Shown here piece after piece: positions 23,228 through 34,411 of a DNA stretch of 64,000 nt. Within the stretch, counting starts at the first letter, position 1. Each line of letters begins with the position of its first letter. The notes under the pieces were generated by a model that was given only the letters and a program-made list of their open reading frames with translations, was not told the origin of the DNA and searched no databases. This DNA is from Nymphalis io. Taxonomy: Eukaryota > Arthropoda > Insecta > Lepidoptera > Nymphalidae. The translations under genes and the position numbers were made by a program. The DNA is taken from positions 896,561-960,560 of the forward strand of contig NC_065916.1 of assembly GCF_905147045.1 (NCBI RefSeq), given 5' to 3'.

Positions 23228-23372
23228 CGTAACAGCCTGTGAATGTCCCACTGCTGGGCTAAAGGTCTCCTCTTCCTTTTTGAGAAGGTTTGGAGCTTAT
23301 TACACCGCGCTGCTCCAGTGCGAGTTGGTAGAATACACATGTGGCAGAATTTCAGTGAAATTAGATACATTT
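23228..23372 (-). repeat. SINE-A copy, partial
   Basis: Tail and half of the body in reverse. The head is missing. Confidence 0.75.
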
Positions 23373-24133
23373 AAGAATTTAACGAAATTAAGGTTAGTTT
23401 GTTCAAAGTACTCATACAGACGTTTGGTTTCTTACAACGTTTATATGATAAGATAGAAAATAAATATACTCTGCAATGTGAAAGCCTTAGGTGATAGGAT
23501 CCGAACCCCCTTGGGTGTGTCGTACCCACCAAATACCACAGTGGGATAAAAATGAAAAATTTCTTGAAAAACATTACAATTGAAAGCCTACTAGAATTCT
23601 TTATAAAAATTAATACATAAGTCTATGCGTCTTGTAACTACAAACTATCAAATTGTAAAAGTTACATATCAACTGAATAAGTTATTGAGTGAATAAAGAA
23701 ATAATAAATTTAATCCTTTTAAAACACAATCTTTATTAACAAAGTGGGATATCGTTCTGCGCCACGTTTTAAATAGATAGAGCGATCTATATACACGCAA
23801 TTACCTTATATACACAATTTGTCACTATATAACATTGTATACTTTCTCGACAAATATTTCTTTTGTTGCACTTTGAACGGTTGCCAAATAAATCGAAAGT
23901 GCAAGTACTGTGTTATTTTTGGTTATATAATTTTGTTTACTATACAATATTCTGACTACGGCTTCGCCGACATGAGGAAGTGGGGGGTTGGGTAAATAAA
24001 CATTGGAACCCATAGATTATAAAATATAATTTAGACGAATAACACCTCATTGCTTCTACTGGGAGTTTTGGTGTCCCGGAAATGCGATTTAACAAGGAAA
24101 TGCAGTAGCATTCTTGCGACCATTCCACGCGGT

Positions 24134-24420
24134 TATGATTTGTACTGTAGCTATTTAATTTTTAATTTTGTCACCGGGCGGGGGTCTTTAAGATACTCAG
24201 CCGGAAGTTGGTAGCCCATTTAAGGGCTCAGAATACGCGTGTCCTAAGAGCGCCTTCTGTAAAGCCGAACCTCTGCTTAGGACACCGTCGATGTCAGGAA
24301 GGAGAACACTATGTGTGCAATGACCCCGTCATACACCTAAGCGCAGACGGGTTATAATAAAAGAGGGATCTCGACCTCGCCGGCGGGGTCGGTGTTTACT
24401 CTAACCTATCGTGTTGATAT
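24134..24420. other. GC-richer unidentified segment with hairpin
   Basis: Stands out from the AT-rich surroundings. It contains GTCCTAAG at about 24240 and its complement CTTAGGAC about 40 bases later, able to form a stem. No open frame of note. It could be part of a non-LTR element leader, but nothing diagnostic is visible. Confidence 0.3.
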
Positions 24421-24510
24421 TGACCGATTTAATCTTATCATCGAGAGCAATAAGAATGTATTTAGGACGCCTACAGATCGAAAAGGAAGACCACTGAGGG
24501 CTATACTTGC

Positions 24511-24513
24511 GTG

Positions 24514-24573
<60 letters not shown>

Positions 24574-24579
24574 CACATA

Positions 24580-24617
<38 letters not shown>

Positions 24618-24619
24618 TA
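24511..24619. repeat. Two adjacent AT palindromes
   Basis: A (TA)n run bounded by GTGTGTTTTA and its complement TAAAACACAC (24511-24576) is followed by a second (AT)n run bounded by TACGATA and TATCGTA (24578-24619). Each is a near-perfect palindrome. Confidence 0.8.
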
Positions 24620-24649
24620 ATGTAAAAAATACTATAATTTAAATTTATC

Positions 24650-24768
24650 CATCGGATTATGAGGGTTAGGGAATAAAGAGTGCACCTGTGTTTGCGCACA
24701 CACTTGTGTACTATAATATGTTCTGCGCAGTTCGCTAATCTCTCTTGAGACTTACCGAGGACAACATT
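24650..24768 (+). repeat. SINE-C 3' fragment
   Basis: Block GTGCACCTGTGTTTGCGCAC through CTCTCTTGAGA and GGACAACATTTA. The head is missing. Confidence 0.7.
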
Positions 24769-27700
24769 TATTGAGATATAGCTTACAGTTCAGTAGTCGG
24801 AAACAAAATTATCTATCCGAGCGTTTATTACGATCGCTGACAAAATTATAAAAAAAAAAATTTTGGCATAACAATTATTACCATTAATTTTATCTGTGCA
24901 AAGTTGACATATACTATGATTGTATTTTAATCCGAGGTCAAAAAAGGTTGAATACATTCATAGTTATAGATCAAATTATCAGTCACGTATATAACATATT
25001 GATAAATAAAACGATCCGATTATAATATCTATGTTGATAGCAATGTCAATCTGTCATCTTTGGATAACCATAGCAACTTAGACAAAGGAGTTTCGTAATA
25101 CGAACATTTCAATTGGCTTTCGATATGTTTATAAAAATACCTGAGATGAGAACCATAGATAAAATTATTTTTTATTGAGTAATGAATATTAATGTTTTAT
25201 CTGATAAAAATGATGTTGATAGATATTAGCTAAGTGTTCCGCTTAATAATGTCTCAATGATATTTTTTAAGTGTTTCTATAAAATATATTTTGATAATAA
25301 ATAATGTAAATAATAATAATAATTTATTTATTCAAGTAACAAGACTCATGTACAAAATTACAAAAAAATAAAATAAACACTACTATCTACTACTTATACA
25401 ATTTACTGGTCCAGCTGAAACTTTACAACAGCGTTTTATAAATATACAGTCTAGTCTGTTAGCAACCATGATTAGAATTTTGTATGAGCTGGCCCGCACT
25501 GGCCCTGTGAACCAAGGATGCACACTTTTTTCGGATTAATGCGTAAAAACAGTCTATATTCGATTCAGCGAACATCCCTGAAGCACTACAGAAGCGAGGC
25601 AACCCCATCAGCAATCTAAAGGCTTTATTGTACTGGACACGACTTTTATGACAGACATTCTTCGATTGGTAGATTTAAAAACAAGTGAATATTAAAAACG
25701 GGACGGGGTTTGAGTGTAAATTAAATCAAAGTGTAATGAGTAATTCAACGAAAATCCAAATAACCTCCACCAAATTTGAATTTCAGCGATTGCGGGATTA
25801 GACGAGAACGCTGCGAACTACCCATAGACCAACAAGGCATTCAATTCTCTTTACATTTTAAAACATTAAAAAATATACACATAAGGAAATCGTGTTACAC
25901 ATTTGAAACTCTCAGATTTAAGCGTCGTGTTTTGCTACTCCGGTCCCAAGACCACGCTAATGTTATTTATACAGTATTGTCTGTCAGTACGTACGCGCCT
26001 CGAGCTCGGTAACTCGGTACATTATTATCGTGAATGCGCCGCAGTGACGAACGAAGGTGTCATGATTTTATAAGCTGTAAGCGTGCGATTTGTAAATATT
26101 TTTAGTTTAAATTATTTGTGTCTTAATTTTAGTGTTTTTTATATTAAATCTAATATTAAACAAAACACAATATGTTTTTTTTTATTAAACACTTCGTATT
26201 TCATTCGCAAAGGTTTTTTTTTAAATTTAATATTTGCGAAAGCAAGTTCAGACCTGTCGCGTGCTTAAGTATCGCGCGCCTGTAGGTACTTATTTCAAAA
26301 TTGTATACTAATTGTAAATGCTTATCAGACATATGTGTACGACATATACAGTCAAGGATATGTATTATATTTGAACATTTTGTAATGTAATCATGACATT
26401 TGTGAAACTATGCTGCATAACTAACGATTGGCACAAACTAATAACCTTATTATTATATATTTCAAGTTTATGATGTTCTAGCTACCAGTCCCGACTTTGC
26501 ACGGATATTTTCCCGTAGTGTATTTATTTATTATTATTTTATTATTTTCCAAATGTCAGCTTTGATATTCAAAACATACATTTTTATATGGATAAGATTT
26601 TATAGCTGCAGTTTAAGGATTTTATTCAGTTTTCGTTATTAATATTATAAATGCGAAAGTGTGTGTTTTTCGCTAGTCACGTCTTACTTATTAATCGATT
26701 ATTATGTAATTTTACACACATACAATCACCGTACCAGGGTACCGTACGCGGTATGGAAACGACATAGCGTACCTGCCCCCCCTCACACAGGGGCGAAAAA
26801 AATATATAGTTACGTGACTCATTGATCCATACAACAACGTTGTTAAAAAAAGACGCACGCTAATTTAAAACCTCCATTTTGTTAATGAACAGAAAGGTGA
26901 AGTGATTAATTCATTATTGGCGTGACTTGTGACTTGTTGAATGTTCAATTGTGTTATTTGGATTTTTATAAATAATTGAGTTATTTACATCAATTTGTAT
27001 GATTTGATGTTCTTTTTAAAAAAAAAAAACAATTCGAGGTGTATTTTAAATCATTATCACTTCTAGATACTAAATATATATATGAAGTTAAGTTTAAAAA
27101 AATAAAAATAATCGCTGTGTTTCTTTCCCCGGTTCTTCTCAGGTCTGAGGTGTTTATTTCAGAACCGTTGGTAGATTTATGACAATCAATGAGCAAGTGT
27201 AACGCTTCTATATTGAACAAAAATATTTGACTTTTGAAAAAAAAACTGTTCGTTAGTCTATGCTGTAGCTCAGCGATACTTTTCTTTATAGGGGCCATAA
27301 ACACGTGTTAGACATGGAATCGTAGGCCGCAAACAAAAAATATTTGGGTAATGATTTCTTAGGTTTCGGGATTATTACAAATTAAACAACTATAAACGGA
27401 TTTATCACGTATATTTTAACATTGTTTTATAAATTCCTGAAGTTTCAAGCTGTTGTTTAATTCAAATTATTTAGGTGTGAAAATTTTTTTAAATTTAACA
27501 TAGTTGAAAATAAAGTAAAGCCTGCTTAGGAATGTTATATGTTTAACCGATTATTATGCTCTAAACGGACTTGAATTTAGTTTCTTGTTTAAAAGCGACT
27601 TGATCGAGAATGTTCTTATATATGATTAAAGAGTATATTATGTTCAGCTGATTGAACGTCGTCAGTTTTTTTTCTAGTTGCTTAAGGATGTGAGCAACTT

Positions 27701-28212
27701 CTACCTATCTAAATGTTTCGAAATCTATTATCCTGTGAATCCTATGATATTGAATGACACGGTGACCACTTACCATCAGGTGCCTACCTATTTCATAATA
27801 ATAATAAAGCTACTCAACCCATGATTTTGTAATTTTATACAGGGATACAAAAAGGACATAGGACACAACCTAAGGGGGGGGGGTCTACACACGCGGCGAC
27901 GCCGTTCGGAAACTTGAGAAGAATAAATAAATACGAGTGTTGGTATAAATAAAAAAACAAATAACGGTGATTATTAAATTTTTATTTGAAAATAACTGAA
28001 AAAATCAATAATGCGCATACATTTTTTATACTTAAATTAAAAAATAGTGACTGACGAAATAATAAATCACAAACTAACAGCCTATATTTTGTACGCGGTG
28101 TTGCCAAAACACTTACTAATATGGCGGATATAATGACAGGATAATTTGCAGTGTTGCCATAACACTTACTAATATGATATAATGACAATTTTAATTAATT
28201 TGAGATATTAAT
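24769..28212. other. Intergenic region between Brr2 and ferritin genes
   Basis: No gene seen. A repeat-like stretch at about 25310-25700 begins with an (AAT)n run. A CCACTTACCATCAGGTG module fragment is at 27765-27783 and a G-rich run near 27875. The rest is AT-rich with no supported feature. Confidence 0.5.
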
Positions 28213-31200
28213 TTAGACTACTTTCTGGAGGTACTCATCGAAGAGGTAGAGGGCCAGAGAGAGGTCCTTGCCCTCGTTGGCCGTGATGAACTGCTTGAGA
28301 TCAGATGTGTGTCCGGCTAGGTCGCGAACTGTCTTCGCCTGGTCTTCGATGAATTCTTCCTCCAAATACTGTGCGATCTGTTTATGAATGAAATTATATA
28401 TTATATCATTTTTATGCAGAGATGGCCCAGTGGTTAGAACGCGTGAATCTTAACCGATGATCGTGGGTTAAAACCCGGGCAAGCACCACTGAATATTCAT
28501 GTGCTTAAATTGTGATTATAATTCATCTCGTGCTTGACGGTGAAGTAAAACATCGTGAGGAAACCTGCATGTGTCTAATTTCACTAAAATTCTGTGTATT
28601 CCACCAATCCACATTGGAGCAGCGTGGTGGAATAAGCTCGAAAACCTCCTCCTCAAAAAAGGATAGGAGGTCTTAGCCCAGCAGTGGGACATTGACAGGC
28701 TGTTACTGTTATATTTATATAATCCTTAAAACTCATTCGAATAATAAATATGAATGTGAGTTTATTTACACTAATCTACGGTTTAAGTTTCCAAAAATCC
28801 TTCGATACTGCTAGCCTACTGTGTAAAACCCGTATGCAAATTTTCATAGTGCTAGGCCTCAGTGGTTTGGGCTGTGCGTTATTATGTCAGTAGTTCAGAT
28901 ATTTTTTTATATATATAGATATACTGTGACGGGAAATCTAGAATGTAAAGATCAGCTCACCTCAGGATCATGGGTCTTGTGGTTGTTCCTGGTAGCCTCC
29001 TGGTGGATGAAGAAGGCGCGTTCAGCGATTTCCTTCTGTGTGTCCAGAGCGTGAGCGAGCGACTCCAATTCTTGCAGCTCCAGAGTGCTGTCCTTGGCTT
29101 CTGTCTCCAGAGAGCTGCGAGAACGGAAGTCCATGGTGCCGCCTGGGGGTGACATTATTTTTGAGTATATTTATTTCAATATAAAGCTTCAAGTCCAGTG
29201 GATAGTGGCATGTAGTTCTTGACGGATCGTGGGTTCCAATCTAGCATTGCAACTTCCTCTGCGTTTAAGTCGCTTTTATTACGATATATAAAAAAATTGC
29301 ATTTATATGTACTTTTAAGATTTTTTCAAGGCCCGCTCATTTTTTTGATAGATTCATATAACGTACAGACAGACGGTTTCTACTGTTTTATTATATGTAT
29401 AGAGGATGGATTTAAAATTATCTATAAAGAACGATAATTTTTATCACTGTCATCCGATTTCAATGAAACCTTATATTAAACATGAAAATGCATTTGTCTG
29501 TCTGTATGTACACGCTAATCTCTGAAAATACAAAACGGATTTTCTTTTTTTTTATAGTATAGGTTGGCGGACGAGCATATGGGCCACCTGATGGTAAGTC
29601 ACCAACGCCCATAGCCTGGCATTGTAAGAAATGTCACAGGCAGCTATCGCTTGGCTTAGAGCAACATTAATGCTCGAAATCAATAGCAGTGCGAATATAT
29701 CGCTATTTAAAGATAGTTTTAAATTTATCTTTTATGCATATATTAAAACAGTAGAGGCCATATTTTTTAATTTGTCAAATAACGTTACTGGCTGGAAATA
29801 CATAAAATAGTACAACATACCTCTTTTGGTCACGTGTTGGATAATCTCAACTGTCTTCGCCCACGCGTCATCTGAGAGCTTCTTGAAGAGCTTGTGGAAG
29901 CCATCCCTGTTCGTCTGGTAGTTGTTGTAATAAGCAGCAGATAGCAGGTACTCGTAAGACCTGCGGAGGTGCAGGTTGGCGTACGCCTGCAGCTCGTTAG
30001 CGACATTTCCTTGGCGACCGAAGTTTCCATAGATTGCGTTACAGCTGGGCAGAGCTAGGAATATTTTTGAGTTTAATATATGCAGGTGTTTAGCTTAAAA
30101 GGCTTGCGTGAAAGGTTATTAAAGGTCATTTATACAATAAAACAAAAAAACAAAAAAAAAAGACAAAAAAACATTGAGTGATTAATTAAATAAAATTAAA
30201 ACAAACAAATACTCTTTTTATAAATTAAAACTAAATATATATTATCATAAAATAATTTTAAAAACAATTATGTTTGTTTGCCCTTTAGCTTTATTACACG
30301 TTATATTTTAATAAAAATGTCGTCGCGTCGTTTTCGTATGAATGCTACAATGAAATAGTTTTTTTAAAAAACATGAAAATTCGTTAGGGAGCTTGTTCCG
30401 AACAGGCTCCTGCAAGCTTTGGCAAAGTTTTTTTGCCATATTCACTGGATTTTATCGGACTTTTTTATCTATGCTAATATTATAAACGCGACAATACCTC
30501 TAAGTAAGTCTAAACCCAAAATGTAAGCTGGTTAAACAACATAACCGATTTCGATGAAGTTTAGTATGAAGCAAGCTTGAAGCTTTCACAACAGGATCCC
30601 GGAACGTTCAAAAATATTCAATTGTGAAATTTAAAAGATTTGTTAAGGAACGCTTGTTGTTTTTTTTTTATATTCGCCGAGAGCTAATGACTCAACTCCA
30701 CCTGATGGTAAGTGGTAGTAGAGTCCAAACGCGACGACGGCCAGTACAGACGGGAAAAATGTTCTGCACTAGCCGCCTTCGCCTTGCCTGCCCGCAAGAT
30801 GCCTCTTCACGCCTCGTTTGAAGGCTTGTAAGAGGAGGGGAAAATATAATATATATATATGTTAAAGAATATTACACAACCAATGACTTTTTAGATGATT
30901 GCACACCTTGGAAATAAGATAACTGGAAGGCCACTTCAAATAAAAAAAATACAACTATTATTGTATATTAAATATAACTGTAAATAATGAGATAAAAGGC
31001 CTCCTCTCCTCAAAATGAGGAGAGGAGGCCTTTAGCCCAGCATTGGGACATTCACAGGCTGTTTCGGTTTCGGAGATATAAAAAAAAACTCACTGGTTTC
31101 TTTCGCAGGAAATACCGGTGGTAGATATATGACAGTCAATAAAGGTTATTGTATTAGCATATCAACTGTCTATGATTTATCTTATCCGTCACAATATCAC

Positions 31201-32924
31201 AAGTCACAATGAACTTAGGAATATTCTAGAACAATTCCATGAACTTGTACAATTATCTTGATATTGAGCTTGGTTTTTCACTATGGGATATAATATACTA
31301 TTCGCCTCAACTTATATATCTTTATATTAGGCAAATGAGTGTTTAATAATACAAATAGTTTACATGGCAAATTTTTTTCTAAAATTATCTATTTTTTTCT
31401 CAATAATAATGTATAAAATTTGTTTTTAACTTCTTTTTTTTATATTTATGAAGACAAAGAAGGTACCTCTTACTTTTGTTTGCTTTTAATCATATTCAAA
31501 AATTATAAGTGTTCTCAGATATTTATAATTTAATAATTTTATATATAATTTAATCATGTGATAATTTTATAATAATTAATTGTTAATATCTTTTCTATTT
31601 GTCGTTGTTATAAATATTTTAATATTTCAAATTATTTTATTTTTATAACTCGAAATGTTGACATATTTTGCAACACCTATAATTAAGGAGACACTCGATT
31701 TATATAATATTATGTTTAAAGACTCAATTGTATTAATTAATGTACTTCTTGTTGGTGTTGATATTATAATAAATAATATCTTCAACAACTATGTTCATAT
31801 TTCAACAAATTTAAAGGATTAATTAGTGTTTCATTTATGTATCATATGTGTGAGAGAGACAAAGCATTCAGTGAGCTCAGTTGTCTATGTCTTTGACACT
31901 AAAGACCAACATATAGGTCAAATGAAATTAAACGGCGAAAACGAATATGCTCTATCTCATTTCAGTATGTATATACACAAACTGATGTCACAAGCAGAGC
32001 TAGTTAATAAGAATAGCACTAGTGTCAATGTGTGTAGCTTATTACAAATGACTTTGATTATTGACTGTCTAATCAATCGCTTAGTTTCATTCTACAAAGG
32101 TTTTTTTAGTCTATGGCTCTCTTTGTCTTGTTTAATTTTTTTTGGTAATAAATTCTGTCAAAGGTAACAATCAATTGATCTTTTATTATAATTCTTTTTT
32201 GTTTTCATCGTATTATTGTTAAGTTATATATTTATTCTTAGCAAGCTATTACAAGTTAATAACAAGAATATGAAATTCACACTTGTCACATCAATAGCCT
32301 AAATTTAAAGCAGATGAAACTGTAAAGCTCATCTACTTATATAGTAATACTATATAATAAAACCTTCTCTGAAACATGTTGCTATTCTGCTATAAATTTT
32401 ATCTATAGTGGTTTAGTAGCTCTTTCAGTTATGTATTACAATATAAATAAATTTTGTTTCCCAAGTTTATAAACACACAGAAACTGATACAAAGTAAATA
32501 GATAAGAATATATACATAAATTGTATAAATAAACTTATCAGCCTAATTATTGGACATCAATAACAATAAATATATCTTTTGTGTTTATTTGGCAGAATAA
32601 AATTAAAAAGTAACATTTAAAGAGGTTAGGTAACATATGAATAAATTTATCATGCACTTTGAATAGTGATTCATTGTATTTATTGTACAATAAAATTTAA
32701 ATTACTAATGTGCTAGTTATTTTTCTAAGCCTCATCAATAGCCATAAAAAAACAATGTCGATATTAGGGGTCTGTTTGTTTCTGTGTCAAAGTATTTGAT
32801 AATTGATTTGCTTACCTAAGCTATTAGTTGCCCTTCCACATTCCATTGACACCTCATTGTAGCAGACCTCTGCCGAAACAGCAGACAGAGCCAGAAGGCA
32901 AGCAAGAGCGTATACAGCCTTCAT
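28213..32924 (-). CDS. Fer2LCH: Secreted ferritin light-chain homologue, 229 aa, 4 coding exons
   Basis: Iron-storage subunit of the secreted insect ferritin, which assembles with the heavy-chain homologue in the secretory pathway. Coding exons in transcript order are 32816-32924, 29821-30054, 28961-29142 and 28213-28377, all with GT/AG borders and matching phase. The start gives a signal peptide (MKAVYALACLLALSAVSA) followed by conserved cysteines. Ferritin helices follow, ending YLFDEYLQKVV. At the ferroxidase positions the protein has NLHLRRSYEY and SDDAWAKT, so the glutamates and histidine of the catalytic site are absent. That identifies the light-chain type. It is divergent from the heavy-chain gene, and its leader carries an IRE. 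A SINE-A sits in the last intron. Confidence 0.95.
28416..28710 (+). repeat. SINE-A copy
   Basis: Near full-length copy in the last intron of Fer2LCH, antisense to the gene. Confidence 0.85.
29548..29650 (-). repeat. Repeat D fragment
   Basis: 3' module and adjacent block in reverse, in a Fer2LCH intron. Confidence 0.7.
30660..30840 (+). repeat. Repeat E copy
   Basis: Begins CCACCTGATGGTAAGTGG and carries GCCTCTTCACGCCTCGTTTG. Orientation is opposite to the other two copies. Confidence 0.75.
30995..31067 (+). repeat. SINE-A tail with perfect 18-bp fold-back
   Basis: Two inverted 18-base arms (30995-31012 and 31016-31033) with a 3-base loop are made from the GGCCTCCTCTCC tail segment. The tail module GCCCAGCATTGGGACATT follows. 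Confidence 0.85.
32278..32460 (+). repeat. Repeat J copy
   Basis: Shares CTAAATTTAAAGC and TAAAACCTTCTCTG blocks with 49806-49975 and, in part, with 22241. Confidence 0.55.
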
Positions 32925-33552
32925 GTTGCTAAATAAAAAACAAATTGATTACTTGCCTATTTCATTTTTAATTCCATATTTCATTATTTGAGTTATTACA
33001 GCAAATCTAAAAATATATAAACATCCTATTTTTCCAAATTCGTGTGCAAAACTCGTATTATTTTAAAAATAGAACTATGTCATTCCTAATGTAATGCGTA
33101 CAAACAATCAAATAAATTTTAATTAATGATTAAAAATGGTGAATTAATTGAAAATATAAGCTCGTCATAATCTAGTTAATGAATCAACGCGATCAGCAAT
33201 TTTTGATAACAAATACAACCAATACATGTCTAAAATTATCATTATTGTTGTAAAATGTGATTTATTGAGGATTTAAAATGATTATTATAGACGAACAAAT
33301 GTTTATATTATATCACAAGGCAATATAATTGATTACTTGATAGCGACACGAGATTAGATTTATAAAAAAAAAACTAAAAAGAAATCACCACGGGCAGGTA
33401 GACAAAGGGCAATATTAAAAAAAAAACTTACCAAATATTGCGACGTTTAATAATCGAACACGGGAAAATTATTGAAAATAGATCCGTTGAAAGTGCAGCC
33501 TTTACACTCACTGGCGCAGAAGGCGACTTCCAACAAAGAAAAACTGATAAAC
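32925..33552 (-). other. Fer2LCH: Fer2LCH 5' UTR: leader exon and intron
   Basis: Four leader bases (32925-32928) precede the ATG after an acceptor TTTATTTAG. A matching donor TTTG|GTAAG ends the leader exon at 33432, so intron 32929-33431 is inferred. The leader exon begins near 33552, estimated from a TATATA motif at 33581-33586. Confidence 0.7.
33498..33524 (-). promoter_or_regulatory. Iron-responsive element, Fer2LCH leader
   Basis: On the minus strand a 5-bp lower stem (GCCTT/AAGGC), a bulged C, a 5-bp upper stem (TGCGC/GTGTA, two G-U pairs) and a CAGTGA loop match the canonical IRE exactly. Iron-regulatory protein binding here would block translation when iron is low. It lies about 28 bases from the inferred cap site, the cap-proximal position needed for control. 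Confidence 0.93.
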
Positions 33553-34300
33553 TTTAGCGTCGAACCCGACAAAAACAAAATATATAATGAATTATATCTC
33601 TTTTTCCGCGTAGTATAGTGATTGACAGCGACGAATACAAAGGTAGGTTATTATTTTAACTTTATCTGAAGTTGGCTTCGTAATTGGGGCAACCACTTAA
33701 AAATATTTAATATCCCGACAACTTAAGCTGCTTCCCACAATTTTACGTTAAATAATTATTTATTAAGTAAAATATGACACTAAAATTACTTCAATTTGTT
33801 TTGACTAATTTTCGGATTAATTTAAAGAGATTTAACGTGTCCTGTAATGAAATATATTTCCCTCAATGTTGGCAATATTTAAAGGCTGGCAATTTTTAAT
33901 GCCCTGCCTCCCTCTAGTGACGTCACCCGCAATCCAATAACTGTTGAGGTTTTGTGTTACAAGAATTTTCTTAATAATGTCTCTTGATTCTTATTAAATT
34001 TTTACTCTTATTTTACGACTTGAAGCATTCCACAAAACCCTTAACCATCAAAAACGATCAAAAAACAAATAAAACAGGCCCAAAAACTTGTTTGAGGTCA
34101 AAAAAATATTCCATAACATTCTTGGAACACAAAACCTCGAATTATACGAATCTTGCATCTCCCTCACACGTGTGTCACAACTATTTCATGCACACTTGTC
34201 ATCGAGATGTGTTATCACTGCGTAGTTCAATATTTTCGTATATTCAGTGCGATTTAAATGAATAGCCCTTGTCTTTAACTTTATTTTGTATTGATAAGTT
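33553..34300. promoter_or_regulatory. Shared divergent ferritin promoter region
   Basis: About 750 bases separate the two leader exons. A TATATA motif (33581-33586) suits light-chain transcription leftwards. On the heavy-chain side TTTAAA at about 34253 and an initiator-like TCAGT at 34244 are the only candidates. A palindromic CRE-like TGACGTCA is at 33918-33925. Elements were judged by eye only. Confidence 0.55.
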
Positions 34301-34327
34301 GCCTTCTGCGCCAGTGAGTGTAAAGGC
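34301..34327 (+). promoter_or_regulatory. Iron-responsive element, Fer1HCH leader
   Basis: Identical base for base to the light-chain IRE at 33498-33524 on the other strand: same two 5-bp stems, C bulge and CAGTGA loop. It lies 85 bases upstream of the heavy-chain ATG in the same exon. Confidence 0.95.
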
Positions 34328-34411
34328 ACTTTTCAATCGAGCGATACGTTTAGTCGGTAAACTATTTTCCTCGTCAAATTATCTGTGATTTTATTCTAGA
34401 AAAGTTTAAAA

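Noticed and set aside
24392..24625. Open frame of tyrosine-isoleucine repeats
   Set aside because: It is only the translation of the (TA)n palindromes.
25776..26268. Short open frames in the Brr2-ferritin intergenic region
   Set aside because: No start context, splice partner or recognisable protein motif. AT-rich chance frames.
27873..27910. GC-rich patch with G run near 27873
   Set aside because: Too short to interpret. No structure or repeat match.
31826..32167. 113-codon open frame in the Fer2LCH intron
   Set aside because: Low-complexity AT-rich composition and no domain pattern. It lies inside an intron on the opposite strand, with no splice evidence.
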